In this document: in pieces, positions 42,288 to 50,491 of the stretch
Position numbering within the stretch: the first letter of the stretch is position 1
How the letters are laid out: each line of letters starts with the position of its first letter
Assembly (NCBI GenBank): GCA_900469965.1
Contig: UBZP01000018.1
Location: 1-64,000 of the forward strand
DNA: 64,000 nucleotides
DNA from: Hyphomicrobiales bacterium
GTDB taxonomy: Bacteria; Pseudomonadota; Alphaproteobacteria; Rhizobiales; Rhizobiaceae
Direction of reading: 5' to 3'
Notes under the pieces: model-generated
Database searches by the model: none
Seen by the model: only the letters and a program-made list of their open reading frames with translations
What the model was told of the DNA's origin: nothing
Position numbers and translations under genes: made by a program

Positions 42288-43106
42288 CTAGGCGCGCGTG
42301 CGCCGCCGGTTGAGAGAGACGATGGCGCCGACGGTCGCGACGATCACCAGGAACGAGAACAGGGTCGTGACCGTGCCGAGGGCATAGAGCACCGGCGTCG
42401 TGACGTTGGTGGTCATGCCGTAGATCTCGAGCGGCAGGGTGTTGTAGGTGCCGGACGTCATCAGCGTGCGGGCGAACTCGTCATAGGAGAGCGAGAAGCC
42501 GAACAGGCCGACGCCGATCAGGCTCGGGGCGATCATCGGCAGCACCACATGCAGGAACGTCTGCCAGGCGGTGGCGCCGAGGTCGCGCGCGGCTTCCTCG
42601 TAGGCCGGCGAAAAGCGGTTGAAGACGGCGAACATGATCAGCACCCCGAAGGGCAGCGTCCAGGTCAGGTGGGCGCCGAAGGCGGACGAGTACCAGGCCG
42701 GCTGTAGGCCGAGTTGCTGGAACAGAACGCCGATGCCGAGCGAGATGATGATCGAGGGAACGACGAGGCTTGCGACGGAGAGATAGAAGAGCGGCGTGGC
42801 GCCCACGAACTTGCGGCGGAAGGCGAGGCCGGCGAGCAGCGACACCAGCACCGTGACCACCATCACCATCAGTCCGAGCGCCAGCGAGCGGCGGAAGCTG
42901 CCGCCGAAATCGCCGACCGCCTGTGTCTCCAGGAGATTGGCGAACCAGTGCAGCGAAACGCCGTTCAGCGGGAAGGTCAGCCCGCCGTTCGGCCCCTGGA
43001 AGGAGAGCACTAGGATGGCCGACAGGGGGCCGTAGAGAAAGACGACGAAGAGGGCGAAGAAGACTGCGAGCACGTAGAATTCGCGGCTGCGGGGTTCCCG
43101 ATGCAT
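42288..43106 (-). CDS. Polyamine/opine-type ABC permease 2 (PotC family)
   Basis: A 272-residue permease with six membrane segments and the EAA loop EEAARDLGATAWQTFLHVVLPM. AAGGAGC lies upstream, and the gene starts 3 bases after permease 1. Together they form the membrane channel of a PotABCD-like importer for a small cationic or nitrogen-containing solute. Confidence 0.93.
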   Translation of the reverse strand: MHREPRSREFYVLAVFFALFVVFLYGPLSAILVLSFQGPNGGLTFPLNGVSLHWFANLLETQAVGDFGGSFRRSLALGLMVMVVTVLVSLLAGLAFRRKFVGATPLFYLSVASLVVPSIIISLGIGVLFQQLGLQPAWYSSAFGAHLTWTLPFGVLIMFAVFNRFSPAYEEAARDLGATAWQTFLHVVLPMIAPSLIGVGLFGFSLSYDEFARTLMTSGTYNTLPLEIYGMTTNVTTPVLYALGTVTTLFSFLVIVATVGAIVSLNRRRTRA

Positions 43107-43109
43107 GGT

Positions 43110-44021
43110 TCACAGCTCCTTGCGGATATCGACGATGCGCAGGATCCCCGCCACCATCAACAGGACGAGGACGAGCAGGACGACGGCGTTGGCGGCTGCG
43201 GCCGGGTATTGCAGCAGCGACATCTGGTTCTTCATCATCAGCGCCACGGAGGCGCTCTGGCCGCCGGACATGACCTGGACGGTCGAGAAGTCGGCCATGA
43301 CGAGCGTGACGACGAAGATGGTGCCGATCGCCATGCCGGGCTTGGCCAGCGGCAGGATGACGTTGGTCAGCACCTGGAAGCTCGACGCGCCGGCATCGCG
43401 GGCGGCCTCCAGCAGCGCCCGGTCGATGCGCATCAGCGTGTTGAAGATCGGCGTCACCATGAAGAGCGTGTAGAGATGCACCATGGCGAGCACCACGGCG
43501 AAATCGGAATAGAGCAGCCATTCGACCGGCGCCGATACCAGCCCGGCCTCGACGAGCGCCGAATTGACCAGGCCGTTGCGCCCGAGCACCGGGATCCACG
43601 AGATCATGCGGATGATGTTCGACGTCAGGAACGGGACGGTGCAGATGAGGAACAGCACGGTCTGCATCGACGAGGTGCGGACGTGGAAGGCCAGGAAATA
43701 GGCCACCCAGAAGCCGATGAACAGGGTGATGGCCCAGACGATGACGGCGAATTTCAGCGTGTTGAGGTAGGTCTGCCAGGTCACCCAGGAACCGAGCGTC
43801 TCGGTGTAGTTGAAGGTGACGAAGTCGGGATACATCGCCGCGAAGTCGTAGTCCCAGAAGCTGACGACGGCGATCAGCAGCAACGGCAGGAGCAGGAACG
43901 CGCCGAGGATCAGGAACAGCGGCAGCGCCTGCAGGTAGGCGGCGAGCGCTGCCATGCGGCCGACCGGCTTGCGGGTTCGTGCCTTTGAGGCAATCGTTGC
44001 GGGTTCCGTCACTGCAACCAT
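43110..44021 (-). CDS. Polyamine/opine-type ABC permease 1 (PotB family)
   Basis: A 303-residue permease, six membrane segments, EAA loop EAARDAGASSFQVLTNVILPL. The start MVAVTEPAT at 44021 follows AAGGAACGG; the frame stays open into the repeat region upstream but the extra residues are repeat-encoded and should not be translated. A 158-base gap holding palindromic repeats separates it from the binding-protein gene. Confidence 0.93.
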   Translation of the reverse strand: MVAVTEPATIASKARTRKPVGRMAALAAYLQALPLFLILGAFLLLPLLLIAVVSFWDYDFAAMYPDFVTFNYTETLGSWVTWQTYLNTLKFAVIVWAITLFIGFWVAYFLAFHVRTSSMQTVLFLICTVPFLTSNIIRMISWIPVLGRNGLVNSALVEAGLVSAPVEWLLYSDFAVVLAMVHLYTLFMVTPIFNTLMRIDRALLEAARDAGASSFQVLTNVILPLAKPGMAIGTIFVVTLVMADFSTVQVMSGGQSASVALMMKNQMSLLQYPAAAANAVVLLVLVLLMVAGILRIVDIRKEL

Positions 44022-44049
44022 GGGCCGTTCCTTGACTGTCGGGACAAGG

Positions 44050-44167
44050 CCCCTCATCCGGCTGCCGCCACCTTCTCCCCGCAAGCGGGGAGAAGGGAAA
44101 CGCGGCGCGGCCGAGGCCTCTCTGATCCCCTCTCCCCGCTTGCGGGGAGAGGGCTAGGGGGAGGGGC
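44050..44167. repeat. Mosaic palindromic intergenic repeat (RIME/REP-like)
   Basis: Two near-identical hairpins: arms CCTTCTCCCCGC/GCGGGGAGAAGG (44071-44096) and CCCTCTCCCCGC/GCGGGGAGAGGG (44128-44153), preceded by CCCTCATCCGGCTGCCG and followed by GGGGGAGGGGCA. This is the kind of dispersed palindromic element found many times in Rhizobiales genomes. Here it separates the binding-protein gene from the permease genes and may reduce downstream expression. Confidence 0.8.
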
Positions 44168-44179
44168 AAATGCCGAGCC

Positions 44180-45469
44180 TTATGCCGCGATGAACTCGTT
44201 CCAGCGGCGGACCATGTAGCGGTCCTCGTCCATCACCGAGTTCCAGCAGGCGACCTTGCCCATGCGCTCCTCGAAGGAGCCGCCGTCGCGGACCGCACCG
44301 GCCTTCTCCATGACCTTGCCTTCCGGCGAGAGGATGTCGCCTTGAGCCGGCTTGCCCTCGATCCAGTAGCCCCATTCGTCGGGGGACATGAATTCCTTGG
44401 CGGTCTCCATGCAGGCCGAGTAGTAGCCTTGGCGGTTGAGGTAGCCGCCGACCCAGCCGGAGGTGTACCAGTTGATGTATTCGTAGGCCGCATCGAGCTG
44501 GGCGCCCGAAAGATGGGACGCAAGGCCGAGACCGCCGCCCCAGGAGCGGTAGCCTTCCTTCAGCGGCTGGTACTTGCAGGCGATGCCGCGCGAGCGGACG
44601 GCGGCGACGGCCGGCGACCACATCGACTGGATGACGACTTCGCCGGACGCCATCAGGTTGACGCTCTCGTCGAACGACTTCCAGAAGGCGCGGAACTGGC
44701 CGTCCTGCTTGGCCTTGATCAGGAAGTCGATCGTGGCGTCGATCTCCTCCTTGGTCATGTTGCCCTTGTCGGCATACTTGATGTTGCCGAGCGCCTCCAT
44801 GATCATGGCCGCGTCCATGATGCCGATCGAAGGAATGTTGAGGATCGAGGTCTTGCCCTTGAAGGCCGGATCCATGATGTCGGCCCAGGTGGTGATCTCG
44901 CGGCCGACGAGGTCGGGGCGGATGCCGAGCGTATCGGCATTGTAGATGGTCGGCATCATCGTGAAGAAGCCGGTCTCGCCCGCGGCGAAGGTCTTGGCGT
45001 CTTTGCTTTCGACATAGCCGACCGTGTGCGGCGCCGTGCCCTGGGCGATCACGCTGTCGGGCAGGAGCTTGCCGGTTTTGAACAGCGGCACGACCTTGTC
45101 GTAGTATTTCAGCTTCGCGGTCTCCATCGGCTGGATCACGCCGGAGGGATAGACCTTCTTCAGGATCCAGTACTCGATGTCGGCGATGTCGTAGGAGTTC
45201 GGCTGGGTGACGGCGCGCTGGGCGGCGGCATCGGAGTCCGTGGCCGTCATCTCCAGGGTGATGCCGAGGTCTTCCTTGCACTTCTCGGCAATCGCGTTGA
45301 TGTTGGAGACGCCGGTGCCGAACTGGCGCAGCGTGATCGGGTTCTGCGCCCAGATGGTCGGGAACCCGGTGATGGCACCGGAGCCGGCGGCGAGGCCGGC
45401 GGCTGCCGCACCGGTCTTCAGAAGCGAGCGGCGGCTGATGCCCGCCTTTGTGGAAGTCGTCTTGGTCAT
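44180..45469 (-). CDS. Polyamine/opine-type ABC transporter, periplasmic binding protein (PotD family)
   Basis: A 429-residue binding protein. The twin-arginine-like start SRRSLLKTGAAAAGLAAG leads to mature QNPITLRQFGTG. YDIADIEYWILKKVY and TMMPTIYNADTLGI are typical of the PotD/extracellular binding family 1. AAGGAGAA precedes the ATG at 45469. It lies between the ATPase gene (49-base gap) and the palindromic repeat. Confidence 0.92.
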   Translation of the reverse strand: MTKTTSTKAGISRRSLLKTGAAAAGLAAGSGAITGFPTIWAQNPITLRQFGTGVSNINAIAEKCKEDLGITLEMTATDSDAAAQRAVTQPNSYDIADIEYWILKKVYPSGVIQPMETAKLKYYDKVVPLFKTGKLLPDSVIAQGTAPHTVGYVESKDAKTFAAGETGFFTMMPTIYNADTLGIRPDLVGREITTWADIMDPAFKGKTSILNIPSIGIMDAAMIMEALGNIKYADKGNMTKEEIDATIDFLIKAKQDGQFRAFWKSFDESVNLMASGEVVIQSMWSPAVAAVRSRGIACKYQPLKEGYRSWGGGLGLASHLSGAQLDAAYEYINWYTSGWVGGYLNRQGYYSACMETAKEFMSPDEWGYWIEGKPAQGDILSPEGKVMEKAGAVRDGGSFEERMGKVACWNSVMDEDRYMVRRWNEFIAA

Positions 45470-45518
45470 TGGCTGTTCTCCTTGTTTGTGATTGTCGATG
45501 CCGCCGGTCGGCCGGCGG

Positions 45519-46607
45519 CTATTTCCCCATGCGTCCGAGCACGATCGCGTCCGCCTCGCCCCAGGAGAGCGGAACCGCATCGCCGACCCTGATCGTGGTT
45601 TCGAAGAAACTTGCGTCGTCGAGGATCGCGGTGAAGTCGTCGATGCCGGCGCCGTCGACGGTGAGCTTCACCGTCGAGCCGCGATATTCGATGTTGGAGA
45701 CGACGCCGTTGAAGCCGAGGCCGGGGACGTCGGTCGGCGCGATGCGGACGCGGTCGGTCCGCACGGCGATGTCGACCGGCGCGCCCGGTTCGACCGGGCC
45801 GCCCAGCGCCCGGAACCGTCCGCCGTTTGCGACCTCCAGCGTGACGGCGTCGTCCGTGCTGGCGATCGCCCGCCCGGAAATCACGTTGTGGTCGCCCATG
45901 AAGCGCGCCACGAAGGCCGTCGCCGGCCGCTCGAACACCACGCGCGGCGCCGCCGCCTGCTCGATCCGCCCGTCGTTCATCACGACGATCAGGTCGGCGA
46001 GCGCCATCGCTTCTTCCTGGCTGTGGGTGACATGCACGAAGGTGATGCCGAGCGAGGTCTGCAGCCGCTTCAGTTCCGCGCGCATGCGGATCTTCAGAAA
46101 GGGATCGAGCGCCGACAACGGCTCGTCGAGCAGCAGCGCCTCGGGATCGGTGATGAGTGCGCGGGCGAGCGCCACGCGCTGCTGCTGGCCGCCGGAAAGC
46201 TGGGCGGGGCGGCGGGTCGCATAGGCCTCGAGCTGCATCAGCCGCAGCATGTCGAGCGCCTTCTGCCGCCGCGCGTCCTTCTCGACACCCTTCATCTTCA
46301 GGCTGAAGGCGACGTTGTCGACGAGGTCGAGATGCGGAAAGAGCGCGTAGGACTGGAACATCATCGCCGTGCCGCGCCGGGCCGGCGGCAGGTCGGTGAC
46401 GACGGTGTTGCCAAGCCGGATATCGCCGTCGGTGACCGTCTCGTGGCCGGCGATCATGCGCAGGGTCGAGGTCTTGCCGCAGCCGGAGGGACCGAGCAGG
46501 CAGCAATAGGTTCCGGCCGGAATCTTCAGGCTGATCGAATGGACGGCGGTCGCCTGGCCGTAGATCTTGGAGACGGAAGCGATGTCGATTTCGGCAGCTT
46601 TGGTCAC
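45519..46607 (-). CDS. Polyamine/opine-type ABC transporter ATP-binding protein (PotA family)
   Basis: A 362-residue ATPase: Walker A GPSGCGKTS, LSGGQQQR signature, Walker B LLLDEPLSALD, switch His in THSQEEAM and a C-terminal TOBE region. A GTG start at 46607 is chosen: AGAGGAG lies 6 bases before it, and the protein then begins VTKAAEIDIASVSKIYG. Longer ATG starts (46631, 46664) lack this. First gene of the operon ATPase, binding protein, two permeases, racemase, GNAT. Confidence 0.92.
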   Translation of the reverse strand: MTKAAEIDIASVSKIYGQATAVHSISLKIPAGTYCCLLGPSGCGKTSTLRMIAGHETVTDGDIRLGNTVVTDLPPARRGTAMMFQSYALFPHLDLVDNVAFSLKMKGVEKDARRQKALDMLRLMQLEAYATRRPAQLSGGQQQRVALARALITDPEALLLDEPLSALDPFLKIRMRAELKRLQTSLGITFVHVTHSQEEAMALADLIVVMNDGRIEQAAAPRVVFERPATAFVARFMGDHNVISGRAIASTDDAVTLEVANGGRFRALGGPVEPGAPVDIAVRTDRVRIAPTDVPGLGFNGVVSNIEYRGSTVKLTVDGAGIDDFTAILDDASFFETTIRVGDAVPLSWGEADAIVLGRMGK

Positions 46608-46733
46608 GCGGCAGCTCCTCTGGATCGCCATGGACGATGCAGGAGGCGTGCCAATTTTTTTCACGGCCGGCCAAGGCGTTGGAATCGCGGGGTTTTAATT
46701 TTCGCTGCCGAATGTTTGTGCTGCGGCGCAGCG

Positions 46734-46743
46734 GTGCATGCAC
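46734..46743. promoter_or_regulatory. GTGCATGCAC palindrome in a divergent promoter region
   Basis: A perfect 10-base palindrome in the 244-base gap between the PotA-type gene and the divergent GntR gene. A possible GntR operator; no second copy was found. Confidence 0.35.
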
Positions 46744-46851
46744 AAAAAACAGATATTGCGTTCAATCTTGTGGCTGGATTGGATGCAAAACTTTTGCGAA
46801 ATTCGGTACGCGCCATATTCACTCATGGCGGCGTCGGCGCTAGAAAGAGGC

Positions 46852-47574
46852 ATGGACAAGTCACTGCAGATTGCCGAGGCGCGCGTGCCGCTCGATCCGA
46901 ACCAGGAGGACCGGGCGCAATTCATTCGAGATTCGCTGAGGGATGCCATCGTCGACCGGCGGCTCTCGCCGGGCACGAAGCTGTCGGAAGCGGAAGTCGG
47001 CACGCTGTTCGACGTCAGCCGGACCGTCGTCCGCGCCGCGCTGCAGATGCTGGCCTTCGAGGGACTGGTGAAGGTCGAGCGCAACCGCGGCGCCTTCGTT
47101 TCCGATCCGACGCCGGAGGAGGCCCTGCAGGTCTTCGCCTCGCGCCGCCTGATCGAACCGGGCATCATCGCAGCGGTGATCGAACGGGTGACGGCGGCCG
47201 ACATCGCGGCCTTCCGCTCCCACCTCGCGGAGGAAACGCGGCACAAGCAGGAGCGGGGTGCTGCCGCCCGCCGCGCCGAGATCAAGGCGTCGGGCGATTT
47301 TCACCTGATGCTGGCATCGGTCGCCGGCAATGCGATCCTGCAGAAGTTCATGGACGAACTGGTGGCACGATCGTCGCTGGTGATCGCGCTCTACGGTCGC
47401 TCGGGTGCATCGAGCTGCGGCCACAACGACCACGCCGACCTTCTAGACGCCGTGGAGGCGCGCGACGTGCCGCGCGCGCAGGCGCTGATGCTGCGCCACA
47501 TCGGCCATATCGAGGCCGACCTGGATTTGAGGGTGAAGGCCGGCCTGACGCTGAAGGACGCGCTGGCGCTGTAG
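46852..47574 (+). CDS. GntR-family regulator, FadR (FCD) subfamily
   Basis: A 240-residue regulator with a winged helix (about 17-80, VGTLFDVSRTVVRAALQML) and an FCD domain with SGDFHLML, GHNDHADLLDAV and LRHIGHI supplying metal-site positions. The start at 46852 follows AGAAAGAGG; longer starts are possible. It is divergent from the polyamine-type transporter operon and is likely its regulator. Convergent with the polyamine biosynthesis genes. Confidence 0.9.
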   Translation: MDKSLQIAEARVPLDPNQEDRAQFIRDSLRDAIVDRRLSPGTKLSEAEVGTLFDVSRTVVRAALQMLAFEGLVKVERNRGAFVSDPTPEEALQVFASRRLIEPGIIAAVIERVTAADIAAFRSHLAEETRHKQERGAAARRAEIKASGDFHLMLASVAGNAILQKFMDELVARSSLVIALYGRSGASSCGHNDHADLLDAVEARDVPRAQALMLRHIGHIEADLDLRVKAGLTLKDALAL

Positions 47575-47601
47575 GCGGCTTCCACCAGGACCATCACGCA
47601 G

Positions 47602-47629
47602 AAAGGCCCGCGATCGCTCGCGGGCCCTT
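47602..47629. terminator. Bidirectional terminator candidate
   Basis: GGCCCGCGA (47605-47613) pairs with TCGCGGGCC (47618-47626) around a 4-base loop; AAA lies on the left and CTTC on the right. It lies between the convergent GntR and carboxyspermidine dehydrogenase genes. Confidence 0.55.
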
Positions 47630-47656
47630 CGCTGTCTCACAAGGCTGCGCTGCGTC

Positions 47657-48898
47657 TCAATCGAAATGCAGTTCGCGCTCGCCCTGTTCGTCGCGGATGC
47701 AGGTCTGCAGGCCGATCCTGTTCAGGATGTTCAGGAACGGGCGCGGCGGCAGCTCCTCGACGTTCGCCATCTTCTTCACGTCCCATTCGCCCGTTGCCAC
47801 CAGCATGGCGGCGGCAACCGGGGGAACGCCGGCGGTGTAGGAGATGCCCTGGGAGCCCACTTCCTCGTAGGCTTCCTTGTGGTCGGCGACGTTGTAGATG
47901 AACACCGTGCGTTCCTTGCCGTCCTTCACACCCTTGACGAAGTCGCCGATGCAGGTCTTGCCCTCGTAGTTGGGGGCGAGCGACGCCGGGTCGGGCAGGC
48001 ACGCCTTGACGACCTTGAGCGGCACGACCTCCGAGCCGTCGGCGAGCTTGACCGGCTGTTCGGAGAGAAGGCCGATGTTCTTCAGCACGGTGAAGACGTT
48101 GATGTAGTGGTCGCCGAAGCCCATCCAGAAGCGCACGTCGGCGCCGTCCATGTTCTTGGCGAGCGAATGCACCTCGTCATGGCCGCAGAGATAGGCGCGG
48201 CGGGTGCCGACGACCGGCAGGTCGTAGTCCTTGCCGATCTCGAACATCTTGTTGACGTTCCATTCGCCGCCCTGCCACGAATAGACGACGCCGGTGAACT
48301 CGCGGAAATTGATCTCCGGGTCGAAGTTGGTGGCGAAGTACTTGCCGTGGCTGCCGGCATTGATGTCGACGATATCGACGTCGGTGACCTTGTCGAGATA
48401 TTCGTCCTTGGCCAGACGCGCATAGGCGTTGACGACGCCCGGGTCGAATCCGGCGCCGAGGATCGCGGTGATGCCCTTTTCGGCGCATTCGGCGGCACGC
48501 TTCCACTCGTAGTTCCCGTACCACGGCGGGGTCTCGCAGATCTTGTTCGGCTCTTCGTGGATGGCGGTGTCGATATAGGCGACGCCGGTATCCATGCAGG
48601 CGCGCAGCACCGACATGTTCAGGAAGGCGGTGCCGACGTTGATGACGATCTGGCTGCCGGTCTTGACGATGAGTGCCTTCGTGGCCTCGATGTCGAGAGC
48701 GTCGAGCGCATGGGCTTCCAGTACGCCCGGCTGCTTCAGCGCCTTCTTTTCGTGCACCGAAGCGATGATGGCATCGCACTTCGCCTTGGTGCGCGAGGCG
48801 ATATGGATGTCGCCGAGCACGTCATTGTTCTGCGCGCACTTGTGCGCCACCACCTGGGCAACGCCACCCGCGCCGATGATGAGAACGTTCTTCTTCAT
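47657..48898 (-). CDS. Carboxy(nor)spermidine dehydrogenase (saccharopine dehydrogenase family)
   Basis: A 413-residue protein with an N-terminal Rossmann fold (IGAGGVAQVV, 8-17) and the family blocks LGAGFDPGVVNAYA and VDIVDINAGSHGKYFATNFDPE. It condenses aspartate semialdehyde with putrescine (or diaminopropane) using NADPH to give carboxyspermidine (carboxynorspermidine), the first step of the SAM-independent spermidine route used by many rhizobia and vibrios. The decarboxylase gene is upstream on the same strand, 66 bases away. Confidence 0.93.
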   Translation of the reverse strand: MKKNVLIIGAGGVAQVVAHKCAQNNDVLGDIHIASRTKAKCDAIIASVHEKKALKQPGVLEAHALDALDIEATKALIVKTGSQIVINVGTAFLNMSVLRACMDTGVAYIDTAIHEEPNKICETPPWYGNYEWKRAAECAEKGITAILGAGFDPGVVNAYARLAKDEYLDKVTDVDIVDINAGSHGKYFATNFDPEINFREFTGVVYSWQGGEWNVNKMFEIGKDYDLPVVGTRRAYLCGHDEVHSLAKNMDGADVRFWMGFGDHYINVFTVLKNIGLLSEQPVKLADGSEVVPLKVVKACLPDPASLAPNYEGKTCIGDFVKGVKDGKERTVFIYNVADHKEAYEEVGSQGISYTAGVPPVAAAMLVATGEWDVKKMANVEELPPRPFLNILNRIGLQTCIRDEQGERELHFD

Positions 48899-48964
48899 TT
48901 GGGGACCAACTCCTTAAGTCCAATCGTCAGACAAGTCTTCCTGCGGGGCTTTCAGCCCGGGATG

Positions 48965-50062
48965 TCAGGAAAGGCTCTGTTCGTAGTCCGTGTAGTCGAA
49001 CTCACGGACCGTCCTGAGGCTGCCATCCAGTTCCCGGATGGCGATTGCCGGCATTTTCACGCCGTTAAACCAGTTTTTCTTGACCATCGTGTAGCCGGCG
49101 GCATCCTGGAACGAGATGCGGTCGCCGACCTTCACTTCCTGCGGGAAATCGAATTCCCCGAAGATATCCCCGGCAAGGCATGACTTGCCGCAGACCATCG
49201 CACGATGGGGTCCCTGGTTGGGGTGAACCTTCGCATTCTCACGATAGATCAGCAGATCCAGCATGTGCGCTTCGATGGACGAATCCACCACGACAAGGTT
49301 CTTGCCGTTGTAGAGCGTGTCGAGGACGGTGGTTTCCAGCGTCGTCGAACGGGTGATCGAGGCTTCGCCCGGCTCCAGATAGACCTGCACGCCGTAGTCG
49401 CCGGCAAAGCGCTTCAGCCGCTCGGCGAATTTCTCGAGCGGATAGTCGTCGCCGGTGAAATGGATGCCGCCGCCGAGCGAGACCCATTCGGCCCTTTTCA
49501 GGAGCGGTGCGAACTTCTCCTCGATCGCGCCGAGCATGCGGTCGAACAGCGCAAAATCGCCGTTCTCGCAGTTGTTGTGGATCATGAAGCCGGAGATCAG
49601 GTCCATGACCGGTTCGACCTTCTTCAGGTCCCATTCGCCGAGCCGAGAGAAGGGGCGGGCCGGGTCGGCGAGGTCGAAGGTGGAGGAGGAGACGCCCGGG
49701 TTCAGGCGCAGGCCGCGGACGATGCCGGCGGACCGGCTTTCGAAGCGCTGCAACTGGCCGATCGAGTTGAAGATGATCTTGTCGGCATGGGAGACGACCT
49801 CGTCGATCTCGTAGTCGGCATAGGCGACCGAATAGGCGTGGGTTTCCTTGCCGAAACGCTCGTGGCCGAGGCGGACTTCATTCAGCGACGATGACGTGGT
49901 GCCGTCCATGTAGTCGCGCATGAAATCGAAGACCGACCAGGTGGCGAAGCATTTCAGCGCCAGCAACGCCTTGGCGCCGGACAGTTCGCGCAGCCGTGCG
50001 ATCTTCTCCATGTTCCGGAGCAGCTTCGACTTGTCGATCAGGTAGTAGGGCGTTTCGATCAT
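48965..50062 (-). CDS. nspC: Carboxy(nor)spermidine decarboxylase
   Basis: A 365-residue fold-III PLP decarboxylase. The PLP lysine is expected at Lys37 in ALLALKCFATW; SLGGGIHFTGDDYP and EPGEA bind cofactor phosphate, and SCLAGD carries the cysteine contributed by the partner subunit. It decarboxylates carboxyspermidine to spermidine. The start MIETPYYLIDKS at 50062 matches the family; its ribosome site is weak. Forms the polyamine operon with the dehydrogenase downstream. Confidence 0.93.
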   Translation of the reverse strand: MIETPYYLIDKSKLLRNMEKIARLRELSGAKALLALKCFATWSVFDFMRDYMDGTTSSSLNEVRLGHERFGKETHAYSVAYADYEIDEVVSHADKIIFNSIGQLQRFESRSAGIVRGLRLNPGVSSSTFDLADPARPFSRLGEWDLKKVEPVMDLISGFMIHNNCENGDFALFDRMLGAIEEKFAPLLKRAEWVSLGGGIHFTGDDYPLEKFAERLKRFAGDYGVQVYLEPGEASITRSTTLETTVLDTLYNGKNLVVVDSSIEAHMLDLLIYRENAKVHPNQGPHRAMVCGKSCLAGDIFGEFDFPQEVKVGDRISFQDAAGYTMVKKNWFNGVKMPAIAIRELDGSLRTVREFDYTDYEQSLS

Positions 50063-50491
50063 TCTGGTCGGGTCTTTCGTGCGAGAAACGGCGCGCGCCA
50101 TCCGCCGGCGCGCGCATGCGGCCCAAAGGCTTCGGGCCATCGTCATGTCCGTGTTGCGAACGGCCTTTGCGGTCGTCGTGTCAGGGAACTGTCATCATCA
50201 ATCCGGAAGGCCCACGTGAAGGAAGGGCGATATTGTCGTCTCTCGGCGTCCGCCGCTCGGGGAATGGTCTGGCCCGACCGTGTACAGCGCAAATGTGACG
50301 GTCGGGCTACAATCGCGCGCCGAGGCGCGACAACTCCTGACCGGTTCGAGAGAGCAAAGACAGCATGGCGCCTATCTAGCTTCACCGCCGGGGAAGTCAA
50401 GGCGAACGGGGGGCTGCCGAGGGGTGGGCCCGGCCTTGCCAAATCGCGGCGGAATGGTATCTGACGAACAAGACGCGGGCTGCGCTCATGG
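50063..50491. other. Divergent intergenic region
   Basis: About 430 bases between the carboxyspermidine decarboxylase gene (minus) and the pseudouridine synthase gene (plus). It contains a GC-rich hairpin (near 50091-50114) and the long inverted repeat at 50272-50307. No convincing short gene was found. Confidence 0.5.
50272..50307. repeat. 10-base inverted repeat with 16-base spacer
   Basis: GCCCGACCGT (50272-50281) and ACGGTCGGGC (50298-50307) are exact inverted copies. No T run follows on either strand, so a protein-binding site or an RNA hairpin in a leader is more likely than a terminator. Confidence 0.6.

Noticed and set aside
44022-44084. Longer N-terminus for the PotB-type permease
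   Set aside because: The added codons are encoded by the palindromic repeat; the ATG at 44021 has a good ribosome site.
44071-44153. Hairpins read as transcription terminators
   Set aside because: No T run on either strand, and genes on both sides belong to one transporter; the pattern is that of a dispersed palindromic repeat.
46608-46664. ATG starts upstream of the PotA-type ATPase
   Set aside because: The GTG at 46607 has AGAGGAG at the right distance and gives the family's N-terminus; the upstream ATGs have no site.
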